24,741 nucleotides of DNA from JBBSZK01 sp964354995 (GCA_964354995.1 CAYHBQ010000010.1:1-24741), one strand, 5' to 3'. Positions 14,801-21,929 are shown, counted from the first letter of the stretch. Made by a program: numbers and translations. Notes: generated by a model not told the origin, from the letters alone.

Positions 14801-15300
14801 TCAACCATTTCTTTAGAGAGGAGTTTGAATTGTCCCTTTCTGCCACACGAACAGCGTGAAGGTTCGTTGAACTTTCTGTCGATTTGAAGAACAGAGAGGA
14901 TAGCACCACACGTAGGACATTCGAATCGCGCGTTCACTACTTGGGGTCGCACGTCTGAAGCTTGACGCACAATACCTTCAATCCAGAGTAATTGGTCGAG
15001 ATGCTTGGCTCGTATGTGGCGGACCTTTAGTTGGGCCGTTTCAGGCAAGCTCGTGAGTCTAATGCGCGGGTTTTTTTGAATTTCAAGTTGAGCAAGGGCA
15101 TCTTCAAGAAGGGCAATTGTTTCTGAAGGCTTTTGGAGTACTTCTTCCGCAAGGTCAGGGGAGAATTCGGCAAGATATGAAAATGGTAGATAAACGACGT
15201 TTTCACGTTCGCGAGCAGAGGTTCCAATTACTTTGCTTTTGTATACTTCAAAGAAATTTTTTGCTTCTTGGGTAAGCTCCTCTTTTCTTTTGAGTTCCAT
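11893..15300 (-). CDS. mcm: Replicative helicase MCM, interrupted by an intein
   Basis: Hexameric ATP-driven helicase of the archaeal replisome. The full frame is 1135 codons: 406 before and 265 after a 464-residue intein, giving a 671-residue mature protein of normal MCM size. The N-terminal part has a zinc site C128, C131, C150, C152. The AAA+ core has Walker A GDPGVAKS (322-329) and Walker B CVDEIEKM (384-391). After the intein come sensor 1 (LAAGNPKLGRFDP) and the arginine finger (LLSRFDVIFVLRD). A winged helix ends the protein. The intein splits EAMEQQ from TVTISKA, so activity depends on splicing. A TATA box 25.5 nt upstream supports ATG 15300. The RPA-like gene follows 47 nt downstream, and aRF1 lies upstream. 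Confidence 0.97.
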   Translation of the reverse strand: MELKRKEELTQEAKNFFEVYKSKVIGTSARERENVVYLPFSYLAEFSPDLAEEVLQKPSETIALLEDALAQLEIQKNPRIRLTSLPETAQLKVRHIRAKHLDQLLWIEGIVRQASDVRPQVVNARFECPTCGAILSVLQIDRKFNEPSRCSCGRKGQFKLLSKEMVDAQRIVIEESPDSLDGGEQPKRMNVFLQEDLVEPRLEERTTPGSRIRVFGVLKEVPVPLQTGAISTRFDLAIEANNIIPMEETFADLKISEEDEKQIRELAADPLIYKKLSKSISPSVYGIDDVKEALMLQLFSGIRKKKSDGGQTRGNIHILLVGDPGVAKSVTLKFISRIAPKGRYVSGKATTGAGLTAAVIKDEFLKGWSLEAGAMVLANKGTVCVDEIEKMDEHDRSTMHEAMEQQCYHYETPITLANGEEIKIGELVEGLFEKNKEKIIEGKDCLILPYNELEILTTDFKKVYKTKVDRISKHKAFNRFVKIKFSHGREIKVTPEHPIFTVENGKIITKRADTVKIGDPIPIPLNAPIPGEEQILERIERNPRAKQHARLPEKNGPALFKIVGYLIAEGSREKNRGKVIGVNFTNSDKRVLDDFEEAMKTTFNLTPYKQLKVDEHAPRYMYRYTSRELAEFFIRNMPEILKTSGEKSIPKFALRGRKEDIARMLSALFEGDGYATIKERTIRIGYKTKSKQLASQIQDLLLRFKIRSSITENRGFYRVGITEYTNIQRFQEEIKFVTPEKNQIIENYLKEKTIKRFVKNRVPQEFNQRIMEIIEKEGIKHVGKYSSYDIKYDHIKRKEAFCFSTPFLQQLAIQVKQKESKEFLETLIGEIGWESVIGIEIVPNEEEKWVYDVTIEPTHAFISQATILHNTVTISKANIQATLRAETSVLAAGNPKLGRFDPFTPIPQQIDISPALLSRFDVIFVLRDIPNKTQDEAIATYVLEEHQQEVIREVIEPELLRKYIAYAQKCKPRLSDEAVAEIKRFNVRLRNQSVSSDKDIKPIPITARQLEAIVRLSEACARVRLSDTVVSADAKRAIELLQRSLRQVGYDEDTKTFDIDRITTGITSSRRGKIIAVREAIAKLESRIGKLIPVEEIEREVGEKVTKMEIEDAISELKKKGDIFEPKHGFIQITT
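12691..14082 (-). mobile_element. MCM intein with LAGLIDADG homing endonuclease
   Basis: A 464-residue protein-splicing element (residues 407-870 of the frame). It starts with Cys (CYHYETPITLANGEEIKIGE), has block B TPEHPIF, and ends YDVTIEPTHAFI...ATILHN with the penultimate His and terminal Asn. The next extein residue is Thr. All standard splicing residues are present. Two LAGLIDADG-type motifs, KIVGYLIAEGS and MLSALFEGDGYA, keep acidic residues at the catalytic places, so the homing endonuclease may be active. The insertion lies between Walker B and sensor 1, in EQQ/TVTI, a highly conserved part of the ATPase. The DNA here looks richer in A+T than the MCM flanks, consistent with separate origin. 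Confidence 0.96.
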
Positions 15301-15320
15301 ACCAGAGCGCCGTAGCAGGC

Positions 15321-15330
15321 GTTTATATCA
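15321..15330 (-). promoter_or_regulatory. TATA box for mcm
   Basis: TGATATAAAC on the minus strand, centred 25.5 nt before ATG 15300. A leaderless mRNA is predicted. Confidence 0.6.
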
Positions 15331-15354
15331 TTTGTTATGGCTTTCTATATAACT

Positions 15355-16449
15355 CTATTCAAGGCTGAATCGCAGAAGTGCACCAACTCCCTTGGTGATG
15401 CTAAAAAATTGTACTCCCTCTTGGGTTTCGTTCGAGATAATGGCTACTTCTGCACCTATTGATTCTGCGGCTTTTTCATAATGGGCTATTCTTTCTTTAG
15501 GGAGTTCTCTCGCAATGAGGACAAGTTCGACGGCTCCTCGTTCAAGTGCGAGTGTTACGCGCTCTTCGCCGTAGACTGCTTTCTTAGGGTCTTTTCCGAG
15601 CGTATTAAAGAAGCGCTCAAGTATCTTTTTTTCTTTTATGATCTCCTGTTCGGCGATGTCTTCTTGTGAAGACTCGACAAGCAACTTGAGGCCGTGTTCG
15701 TCGGTGTACCCTATATCTTTTACTGCAATGACTTTTTCTTTGAGCTTCGTGACTAATTCGCCTTCTTCGAGAAAATCTTCTTTTGTGGGAATGGGCCCTC
15801 CAATCAAAAGACCTTTAAGACGAGGCATGTCAAAGAAGATTTCTTTCATGGCTTCGGCAACTCGTCTGAAGAACTCTTTGGCAAGCCCTTCAGTTACACG
15901 ATGGTATCTTTGGCTTGACTGCCCGCCTGCACGTACTTTTCCTGGGACACCTGACGTAAGGGTTCGGATAACTTCTATTTTTTTGCCTTCTAGGACACCA
16001 ATCGTCGCTTCTTGTCTATCAATGGCAAGCAGACCGTATATTTCTTCAGTTTTGAGCATATCGCGCAGAGGTTCGGTGACAAACGTTTTATCGCAACGGT
16101 AGATACGGACTTTGAGCTCTTTGGGAGGTTCAATCGCCCATAACTGAATATCTTGTCCGCCTTCTTTTTCCGAGACGTTTCCTGCAAAGAGGGCAAGCCC
16201 ATTAGGCGGGGTTTGCCGATAAGACTTGAGGGCTCTGACGATTGTCCCGATGGCGTCAATGACTGCAGTTCTTGTTTGCTTTGATTTTATATTTTCCGCG
16301 GTTCCTGCTTCGGATTCTAGTTGCTTGGTCACTGCATGAATGTTGAAACCTGCCGGTATCATTACCGATACCAGTTCAGTGTGCTGACCTCGTTTTGATT
16401 CGAGTTCTTCAATCTGTTCTTCAAAGTGAAGACGTTGTTTATCGTCCAT
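15355..16449 (-). CDS. prf1: Peptide chain release factor aRF1
   Basis: Archaeal class-1 release factor that reads all stop codons and triggers peptide release. It has 364 residues. Stop-codon decoding motifs are NIKS (53-56, in TAENIKSKQTR) and YRCDKTF (117-123, the YxCxxxF motif). The catalytic loop is GGQ (175-177, in RAGGQSSQR). The C-terminal domain (LERGAVELVLIARELP) is present but lacks the usual minidomain with its zinc-type cysteines, which explains why the protein is some 50 residues shorter than most aRF1. I chose ATG 16449 over an in-frame TTG at 16461; TTAATAAA (16471-16478) is centred 25.5 nt upstream of the ATG. It is followed by mcm on the same strand, which has its own promoter. 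Confidence 0.95.
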   Translation of the reverse strand: MDDKQRLHFEEQIEELESKRGQHTELVSVMIPAGFNIHAVTKQLESEAGTAENIKSKQTRTAVIDAIGTIVRALKSYRQTPPNGLALFAGNVSEKEGGQDIQLWAIEPPKELKVRIYRCDKTFVTEPLRDMLKTEEIYGLLAIDRQEATIGVLEGKKIEVIRTLTSGVPGKVRAGGQSSQRYHRVTEGLAKEFFRRVAEAMKEIFFDMPRLKGLLIGGPIPTKEDFLEEGELVTKLKEKVIAVKDIGYTDEHGLKLLVESSQEDIAEQEIIKEKKILERFFNTLGKDPKKAVYGEERVTLALERGAVELVLIARELPKERIAHYEKAAESIGAEVAIISNETQEGVQFFSITKGVGALLRFSLE

Positions 16450-16470
16450 GGTTAGAGTCAAAGATTATAG

Positions 16471-16478
16471 TTAATAAA
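16471..16478 (-). promoter_or_regulatory. TATA box for aRF1
   Basis: TTTATTAA on the minus strand, 25.5 nt before ATG 16449. It lies only 15 bp from the TATA box of the divergent orphan gene. Confidence 0.5.
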
Positions 16479-16485
16479 GTTAAGG

Positions 16486-16493
16486 TTTTTATA
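16486..16493 (+). promoter_or_regulatory. TATA box for the orphan gene at 16515
   Basis: TTTTTATA is centred 25.5 nt before ATG 16515, predicting a leaderless mRNA. Confidence 0.55.
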
Positions 16494-16514
16494 GGCCTTC
16501 TTTTTTATTTTTAG

Positions 16515-16961
16515 ATGATAGATTATAATGAAGCGCTCAGATTCACGGGACTTCGACACGCTCTTTGTGAAATCTTCGAACCTCAGCGTTATTTGGTTAC
16601 GGATCTTTCTGATTTTCAATGCAACCGTGGTGCTATCGTACCAACAAACAAGATTATTTTTATTGGGAGGGGTTTGAACGGACTTGCTTTTGTAGATGTG
16701 GGGCACTCTTGTGTGTACGACTCATTCGATTTAAACAGGGGGGCGCTTAACGACTCTCACGGGAGTATTGATGTTGCTTTAGATTCCTTGCCTGTTACAC
16801 TTTCTGCAGGGCTTACTCAGGGCGCCCGACTTCATCAAGTCGTACTTCAATATGATACTCAGAGCGAGCGTGTTTATCTTAGTTCTTTTGATCGCTCTCC
16901 TGGAAAGCCTCGTCGATCTTTGCCTTTAGAAGTAGGATCTACTCGAGTGGCGCTTGTTTAA
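16515..16961 (+). CDS. Protein of unknown function, 148 residues
   Basis: I do not recognise this protein. It has no signal peptide or membrane helix. Alternating hydrophobic segments (NKIIFIGRGLNGLAFVDVG, ARLHQVVLQYD, SERVYLSSFD) suggest a mostly beta fold after a helical start (NEALRFTGLRHALCEIFE). Cysteines at 18, 36 and 66 are scattered and do not form an obvious metal site. The TATA box 25.5 nt upstream supports the start and shows that the gene is expressed on its own. It is convergent with valS, with 23 nt between stops. No neighbour hints at a function. Confidence 0.7.
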   Translation: MIDYNEALRFTGLRHALCEIFEPQRYLVTDLSDFQCNRGAIVPTNKIIFIGRGLNGLAFVDVGHSCVYDSFDLNRGALNDSHGSIDVALDSLPVTLSAGLTQGARLHQVVLQYDTQSERVYLSSFDRSPGKPRRSLPLEVGSTRVALV

Positions 16962-16984
16962 GGATGTGTAAATAATTCTTCTCT

Positions 16985-19348
16985 TTATAGAAATTCTACA
17001 TTTAGAGGGCCATGGCTTATATCCTTCGAGACGGTCACTTCTTTAAGGTCTTTCATAACATGCTCAAGGAGCAGTGCATCTTCTTTAGGGAGCGTTAGTT
17101 TTATTTCGGCTTTCATTGACTTCTTTTCTTCCGACTTTTTTTGACGGACGAATGAGATTATCTCTAACAATTTTGTCCAGATTTTGGCGTCATTTTCTTT
17201 TTGTTTTATTTTTATTAGCTCGGGCCAGGACTCAAGATGAATCGATTTCTTTTTTTCTAGCTTTGCGAAGTGTTGCTGATACATCTCTTCCGTTATATAG
17301 GGCGTAAAAGGCGCAAACAGCTTCAAGATAGCGAGTAAGGCTTGATAGAGCGTATAATGCGCCGAGGCTTTTTCTTCAGGTGTTCCGTTGTATATTCGAT
17401 ATTTAACAATCTCTACGTAATTATCCGCAAACGTTCGCCAGAAGAAGGTGTCTGCCTCTGCCTTTGCTCGTGCGTAGTTGTACTCTTCAAATGCTGACGT
17501 AGCTTTCTGTATTGTTTCGTTGAGCTGATTTAAGAGGAGACGGTCTGTTTCGTGGAGTTTTTGGGCCTTTTTCTGGTATTTAAGATTCAGGAAGGTGAAA
17601 TTTGTAGCATTCAGTAGTTTCGTTACAAACTTTTTTCCTGTCACGACATCTTTTTCTTGATAGTCTATGTCCTCCCCTAATTTTGACGTTCCGGCCCAAT
17701 ATCGTATTGCGTCGGCTCCGTACTTTTCAAGCACTTCTTGGGGTCGCACCACGTTGCCGGTTGATTTCGACATTTTCTCCCCCTTGAGCGTAACAAATCC
17801 GGATATGGCTGCCTCTTTCCATGGGTTCTTGTTAAAGTGCAGTCGTGATTTTACCATAGTAGTGAAGAGCCAGAACGAAATTATTTCATGTGCTTGTGGA
17901 CGGAGATTCATCGGAAATAGCTTTTCTTGCACTTTTTTGTCTTTGACTAAACTTGTGGCTAGTTGGGGCGTTAGGGATGAGGTGAACCAGGTATTGAGAA
18001 TGTCTGTTTCTGGAACAATCTCTTTTGATTTACATTTGGGACAATTTTTTACGGGAGGGCTATCTTGCGTAGGGTCTACGGGGAGGCTTTTTTCTTCAGC
18101 GAGGATAACGTGCGAACAGTTTTCGCAGTACCAAACCGGAAATGCTACTCCGAAGTATCTCTGATTTGAAATAAGCCAGTCCCATTGCAGTCCATTGACC
18201 CAGTTATCATATCGATGCCTCATAAACTCCGGATACCATTTGAGTTCAGAGCCCCATTTGAGCATTTCTTTTTTTAAATCAAGATATTTGAGGAACCATT
18301 GTTTACTCTTGACGAACTCGATTTCAGTTCCACATCGCTCGTGCACATTCACCGCATGCTTTAAAGGGGTTTGTTTTTTAACGAGCCCCTGTGTTTTGAG
18401 TTCTTCGAGCATTTTTTTTCGGGCTTCTTTTATTTTCATGTCTGCGTATACGCCCGCGAGGTCGGACATTCTTCCTTCTTCCGTGATGGCTATCTTTATG
18501 GGCAAATTGTACGCTTTTTGCCATTCCATATCGGTTTGGTCTCCGAACGTGCAACACATGACAATACCGGTTCCTTTGTCGGGGTTCACTCGGGCATCTT
18601 CCATGATGGGCACCTCAAATCCAAATAAGGGGACTTTTGCTTTTTTCCCTTTGTATTTTTTATATCGTGCGTCTTCAGGGTTGTACATAATTGCTACACA
18701 CGCAGGAAGCAGCTCGGGTCGTGTTGTTGCGATGATGAGTTCTTTATTGTCGATTGTGAATGCGATATCGTTAAACGTCGAATCGAATTCTTTGTCTTTT
18801 ACTTCTATTTGTGAGACACCCGTTTTACATTCAGGGCACCACATAGCGGGCGCGTCCTTTCGGTATAAGCGTCCTTTCTTATAGAGGTCTAGAAAGGACC
18901 ATTGTGCTATTCTTCTTGAGTTTGCTTCGATAGTTGAATAAACGAGGTTAAAATCGCAGCTTATTCCTATATTTTTCCAATCTTGTATAAATTTCGGCCG
19001 TTCTTTTTTTAAAAAATCAAGGCAGAGCTCTATGAATTTTTCGCGGGGCATTTCTTTGGCTTTTACATTCATTGTTTTTTCAACTAATCGTTCGGTGGGG
19101 AGTCCGTTATCGTCGGTTCCGAAGGGGTAGAATAGTTCAAAACCCTTCATTCGTTTGAATCGCGCGATGAAATCCTGCTGCGCATAAGAGCAGGCGTGCC
19201 CCATGTGCATTTCTCCCGAGACAGTTGGGGGCGGTGTATCGATTGAAAATATTGGTTTTTTTGTTTTTGGATTGAATGTGTAAATGTCCTCTTTTTCCCA
19301 ATAGATGCGCCATTTAGCTTCTAGTTCTTGTATGTTTATATCGGGCAT
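16985..19348 (-). CDS. valS: Valyl-tRNA synthetase
   Basis: Class I enzyme that charges tRNA-Val. At 787 residues it is at the short end for the family, as in other archaea. The HIGH motif is HMGH (48-51, after PPPTVSGEM) and KMSKS is at 525-529 in EKMSKSTGN. The editing (CP1) domain includes IIATTRPELLPACVAI, expected for removing mischarged threonine. Two CxxC pairs (MWCPEC with Cys-rich context, and WYCENC...NCPKC) suggest zinc knuckles. GTDDNGLPTERLVEK and NWVNGLQWDWLISNQRYFG are typical of archaeal ValRS. The C-terminal helical anticodon-binding domain is present, with only a short final tail. Divergent nth appears to share its TATA box. Confidence 0.97.
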   Translation of the reverse strand: MPDINIQELEAKWRIYWEKEDIYTFNPKTKKPIFSIDTPPPTVSGEMHMGHACSYAQQDFIARFKRMKGFELFYPFGTDDNGLPTERLVEKTMNVKAKEMPREKFIELCLDFLKKERPKFIQDWKNIGISCDFNLVYSTIEANSRRIAQWSFLDLYKKGRLYRKDAPAMWCPECKTGVSQIEVKDKEFDSTFNDIAFTIDNKELIIATTRPELLPACVAIMYNPEDARYKKYKGKKAKVPLFGFEVPIMEDARVNPDKGTGIVMCCTFGDQTDMEWQKAYNLPIKIAITEEGRMSDLAGVYADMKIKEARKKMLEELKTQGLVKKQTPLKHAVNVHERCGTEIEFVKSKQWFLKYLDLKKEMLKWGSELKWYPEFMRHRYDNWVNGLQWDWLISNQRYFGVAFPVWYCENCSHVILAEEKSLPVDPTQDSPPVKNCPKCKSKEIVPETDILNTWFTSSLTPQLATSLVKDKKVQEKLFPMNLRPQAHEIISFWLFTTMVKSRLHFNKNPWKEAAISGFVTLKGEKMSKSTGNVVRPQEVLEKYGADAIRYWAGTSKLGEDIDYQEKDVVTGKKFVTKLLNATNFTFLNLKYQKKAQKLHETDRLLLNQLNETIQKATSAFEEYNYARAKAEADTFFWRTFADNYVEIVKYRIYNGTPEEKASAHYTLYQALLAILKLFAPFTPYITEEMYQQHFAKLEKKKSIHLESWPELIKIKQKENDAKIWTKLLEIISFVRQKKSEEKKSMKAEIKLTLPKEDALLLEHVMKDLKEVTVSKDISHGPLNVEFL

Positions 19349-19370
19349 ACTGAAAGAGAGGTAAAAGGGA

Positions 19371-19377
19371 TTAAAAA
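19371..19377. promoter_or_regulatory. TATA box shared by valS and nth
   Basis: TTAAAAA is centred at 19374, 26 nt from the valS ATG (19348, minus) and 25 nt from the nth GTG (19399, plus). No other TATA-like sequence fits either start, so one element probably serves both. Confidence 0.55.
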
Positions 19378-19398
19378 GATTGGGTTTGTGGATTCTGT

Positions 19399-20013
19399 GT
19401 GAATAAAAAAGAGTATTTTCTTTCAGTGTTTAAGCTGGCAGAGAAAAAGTATGGAGAACATGATAAACGGCTTGCAGGAGATGATTGGCCTCATGCATGG
19501 CAGACGCTGATTGCTACGATTATGTCTGCTCAAACTCGGGACGAGGTGACGATACCGGTGGCTGAGGGGCTCTTTGCGCGCTATACCTCTCTTGACAAAT
19601 TGGCACATGCGAGAGAGAATGACGTCTTGAATATAATCAAACGGGTGAACTTTTCTAAGACGAAGGCGAAGAACGTTATTGGGGCGGCACGGTACTTGGT
19701 TGAACACTATGACTCTCACGTGCCCGATACTATCGATGCGCTTGTGAATCTTCCAGGGGTTGGGAGAAAGACAGCTAATCTAGTCTTAAGTGAAGTGCAT
19801 AAACAAGACGGCATAACGGTTGATACGCACGTGCATCGTATTGCTAATGTATTCGGATTTGTTACGACCAAGACTCCGACTCAAACGGAGTTTGCGCTGA
19901 GAAAACTTGTTCCTTCGCGATATTGGTCGAGGATAAATCGAATTTTTGTGCTGTGGGGGAAAGATGTGCGTGGATACGATAAGAAAAAATTTCTTGCGAA
20001 ATTGAAGGAATAG
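19399..20013 (+). CDS. nth: Endonuclease III-type DNA glycosylase lacking the FeS cluster
   Basis: DNA repair glycosylase/AP lyase of the HhH-GPD family that removes oxidised pyrimidines. It has 204 residues. The helix-hairpin-helix is LVNLPGVGRKTANLVLSE with catalytic Lys K124, and the conserved Asp is D142 in TVDTHVHR, matching E. coli K120 and D138. SAQTRD (43-48) is the helix that probes the DNA base. The C-terminal C-x6-C-x2-C-x5-C [4Fe-4S] loop is missing: after FVLWGKD the protein ends in a basic tail with no cysteine. The start is GTG 19399, supported by the TATA box shared with valS. Sec61-beta follows with its own promoter. Confidence 0.94.
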   Translation: MNKKEYFLSVFKLAEKKYGEHDKRLAGDDWPHAWQTLIATIMSAQTRDEVTIPVAEGLFARYTSLDKLAHARENDVLNIIKRVNFSKTKAKNVIGAARYLVEHYDSHVPDTIDALVNLPGVGRKTANLVLSEVHKQDGITVDTHVHRIANVFGFVTTKTPTQTEFALRKLVPSRYWSRINRIFVLWGKDVRGYDKKKFLAKLKE

Positions 20014-20014
20014 A

Positions 20015-20022
20015 TTTTTAAA
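20015..20022 (+). promoter_or_regulatory. TATA box for Sec61-beta
   Basis: TTTTTAAA lies right after the nth stop and is centred 25.5 nt before ATG 20044. Confidence 0.6.
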
Positions 20023-20043
20023 CTGCATCGTTCTTTTGCGGGC

Positions 20044-20205
20044 ATGAGCGATAATAGGATTTCGATGCCTTCTGGGATGGGCGGGTTGATGCGCTATGAC
20101 GCTGAGTATTCGAGTCGTTTTATGATTACTCCTGCAATGGCACTCGGGTTTGTAGCGGCGGTGCTTGTGTTCGTGTTTCTGGTGAAGGTATTCTTCCCAG
20201 CCTAA
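20044..20205 (+). CDS. secG: Preprotein translocase subunit Sec61-beta (SecG)
   Basis: A 53-residue tail-anchored subunit of the archaeal Sec translocon, which exports and inserts proteins through SecY/Sec61-alpha. The conserved N-terminal signature ISMPSGMGGLMRY and AEYSSRFMITP lead to one membrane helix (about residues 32-50, ALGFVAAVLVFVFLVKVF), ending in FPA. This is the standard archaeal form. A TATA box centred 25.5 nt upstream predicts a leaderless mRNA. A zinc-ribbon gene follows after 9 nt and is probably co-transcribed. Confidence 0.95.
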   Translation: MSDNRISMPSGMGGLMRYDAEYSSRFMITPAMALGFVAAVLVFVFLVKVFFPA

Positions 20206-20214
20206 AAAGAGTGT

Positions 20215-20433
20215 ATGAGTGGAAGTTGTCGTGATTTGCGTGAGTATATGAATGATCCCAAAGTAGCTGATGCTTTTTCATTTATTATTTCGGGTAGAAA
20301 GGGATATAAGGCAGTTATTGAACGTCGTGTTGAACCTACGGTTTGCTCGGGCTGTAAAGTCACGCTAAAAGAAGAATCTAAGTTCTGTCCTGAATGCGGA
20401 ACGAAGGTTGTGAAACCTGCAGTTGCTAGTTAA
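20215..20433 (+). CDS. Small zinc-ribbon protein
   Basis: A 72-residue protein with a C-terminal zinc ribbon: CSGC, then about 12 residues, then CPECG, four cysteines in all. The N-terminal 40 residues are probably helical (DLREYMNDPKVADAFSFIIS). The ribbon could bind nucleic acid or protein. I do not recognise a named family. It begins 9 nt after the Sec61-beta stop with no TATA box of its own, so it is probably in that operon; a role near the translocon or ribosome is only a guess from position. Confidence 0.75.
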   Translation: MSGSCRDLREYMNDPKVADAFSFIISGRKGYKAVIERRVEPTVCSGCKVTLKEESKFCPECGTKVVKPAVAS

Positions 20434-20442
20434 CGATATTTA

Positions 20443-20449
20443 TTTATAG
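20443..20449 (+). promoter_or_regulatory. TATA box for the HAD phosphatase gene
   Basis: TTTATAG is centred about 24.5 nt before ATG 20470, just after the zinc-ribbon gene's stop. Confidence 0.5.
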
Positions 20450-20469
20450 CCTTTTTTTAAGAGAAGGTA

Positions 20470-21090
20470 ATGCGTATCGGATTTGACCTCGATGAAACAC
20501 TCGCGCCTTTTATGCCGCATCTTATTACGTATCTGCATCGGCAGGGTATTAATGTGCCTTCTTACGAAGAAACATTTTCATTTAATTTGTGGGAGGTGTG
20601 GGGTTGTACGCCTGAGGAGTCGCGTCGACGCGTTTTTGATTTTTATCATTCTCCCGATTTTTCTGAGTTGCGCCCGTATCCTGACGTGTCTCCTCTGCTT
20701 GCACATCTTTTTCGACAAGGGCATGAACATCATGCTATAAAGGCTCGCCCCGATTCGATGTGGGAACGTACCGATGCTTTTTTTAGAAATCACTTGCCCA
20801 ATCTTTTTAGTGGAGTGCATCTCACGGGGCAGTATTCCCCTACTCCTTCTGCTACTTCCAAGTCCCGCACTAAAGGTGTCCTTTCGTGTGAACTCGGACT
20901 TGATCTTTTTGTTGAGGATTCTTTGCATCATGCTACAGAGGTTGCGTCAAAGGGCGTTTCACGAGTTTTTCTTATGACACGTCCTTGGAACCAAGGGCAT
21001 GTCGTGCCCGAAGGAGTGTCTCGGATTTCTTCACTCGGAGAGATTTGTTCTTATGTGGAAAGTTATAAAAATGCTCGCGGGAATCATTGA
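20470..21090 (+). CDS. HAD-superfamily phosphatase (nucleotidase-like)
   Basis: A 206-residue hydrolase of the haloacid dehalogenase superfamily. The catalytic motif I is at the very start, GFDLDETLA, with nucleophile D6, acid/base D8 and T10. The later VEDSLHHA is the acidic motif IV that binds magnesium. A helical cap follows motif I (THL-type segment EETFSFNLWEVWGCTPEE), as in 5'(3')-deoxyribonucleotidases and the YqfW/COG5663 group. Motif II is not an obvious hhhT/S-x; HHAIKARPDSMWERT covers the place where T/S usually lies and begins IKARP. The likely substrate is a nucleotide or other small phosphate ester. A TATA box upstream supports the start. NAC follows after 2 nt. Confidence 0.85.
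   Translation: MRIGFDLDETLAPFMPHLITYLHRQGINVPSYEETFSFNLWEVWGCTPEESRRRVFDFYHSPDFSELRPYPDVSPLLAHLFRQGHEHHAIKARPDSMWERTDAFFRNHLPNLFSGVHLTGQYSPTPSATSKSRTKGVLSCELGLDLFVEDSLHHATEVASKGVSRVFLMTRPWNQGHVVPEGVSRISSLGEICSYVESYKNARGNH
21063..21070 (+). promoter_or_regulatory. TATA box for NAC
   Basis: TTATAAAA inside the 3' end of the HAD gene is centred 26.5 nt before ATG 21093 and could give a leaderless NAC mRNA independent of the upstream gene. Confidence 0.5.
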
Positions 21091-21092
21091 GC

Positions 21093-21416
21093 ATGTTTGG
21101 CGGATTAGATCCTAAGAAGATGCAGGCTGTGATGAAACAGATGGGCATCAAACAGGAAGAGATAGAAGCAGCGCGTGTGATTATTGAAGGCTCTGACAAG
21201 AAGATTGTAATTGAACATCCGTCGGTGCAGAAGATAACCATGCAGGGTCAGGTTTCATGGCAGATAACGGGAGAGGTTCGAGAGGAGGAAGCAGGCATTA
21301 GAGAAGAAGATATTGATTTGGTGGCTGGGCAAGCAGGCGTTTCAAAGGAAAAAGCGCGCGCTGCACTTGAAAAACACGGTGGAGATCTTGCGCAGGCATT
21401 AGCCTCTTTAGAATAA
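21093..21416 (+). CDS. nac: Nascent polypeptide-associated complex protein (NAC alpha)
   Basis: Ribosome-associated chaperone that contacts emerging nascent chains; in archaea it is a homodimer of alpha-type subunits. It has 107 residues. The NAC domain (about 30-65) includes KIVIEHPSVQKITMQGQVSWQITGE. A linker leads to a C-terminal UBA domain (GVSKEKARAALEKHGGDLAQALASL). The N-terminal GGLDPKKMQAVMKQMGI is typical of archaeal NAC. I chose ATG 21093 over an in-frame TTG at 21087; a TATA box lies inside the upstream gene. Sec61-beta nearby gives a loose secretion/nascent-chain theme. Confidence 0.95.
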   Translation: MFGGLDPKKMQAVMKQMGIKQEEIEAARVIIEGSDKKIVIEHPSVQKITMQGQVSWQITGEVREEEAGIREEDIDLVAGQAGVSKEKARAALEKHGGDLAQALASLE

Positions 21417-21450
21417 CTACTTCTCAGTAATACTAGCAATTTCAGCAAGG

Positions 21451-21460
21451 TATTTATATC
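21451..21460 (+). promoter_or_regulatory. Candidate TATA box for the gene at 21501
   Basis: TATTTATATC would start transcription near 21481, downstream of the first in-frame ATG (21474) but 20 nt before ATG 21501. This favours the later start. Confidence 0.4.
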
Positions 21461-21500
21461 GCATTTTATCTATATGGGTCTATTACGCCTGCGATTCGCT

Positions 21501-21929
21501 ATGATTGATTCGGTTATTAAGGAAAAAATTAGCGCAGATCATCTGCTCTATGTCAGCCTCAAGTATACGAAGACGTGTGATGTTATTATTAATTTATTAT
21601 TGCGGTGGAAGATTATGATTGACCATGCGATGGACATTCTTATTGATCGTGCTAAAAAACAAAAAAAATGGAAGCCCATACCCGATGCTCCTCGCGCTAA
21701 ACTTGTACAACTGAAGCGAATTTATCAGGGCGTTTCTCCTGTACATGAAACTCTTGAACTCTATGAGCTCTTTCGAGATATTGAAAAACTTGACAAGGTG
21801 CGAGAGAGTGAATTTCGCAAGGGTGTAAACTTGCGCGTGAGCTATCAAGGCAAAGAAATCAGTATTAACCTCGATAAATTACGAGAGTATTCTGAGATTT
21901 TAGAAAGGTTTATAAGTTATCTCAAATAA
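21501..21929 (+). CDS. Helical protein of unknown function, 142 residues
   Basis: I do not recognise this protein. It begins MIDSVIKEKISADHLL and is mostly helical. A hydrophobic helix (TCDVIINLLLRWKIMIDHAMDILID) near residues 25-50 is followed by a basic stretch (RAKKQKKWKP), and the C terminus is a charged helical segment (REYSEILERFISYLK). The shape recalls HEPN-type helical bundles, but the R-x4-6-H motif is not evident. An upstream in-frame ATG at 21474 would add nine residues; the TATA box favours 21501. It precedes minD in the same direction with 36 nt between them and may be its partner. Evidence for that is position only. Confidence 0.65.
   Translation: MIDSVIKEKISADHLLYVSLKYTKTCDVIINLLLRWKIMIDHAMDILIDRAKKQKKWKPIPDAPRAKLVQLKRIYQGVSPVHETLELYELFRDIEKLDKVRESEFRKGVNLRVSYQGKEISINLDKLREYSEILERFISYLK

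Noticed and set aside
19423..19719. A 98-codon minus-strand frame inside nth
   Set aside because: It lies opposite the conserved helix-hairpin-helix region of nth and shows no features of its own.
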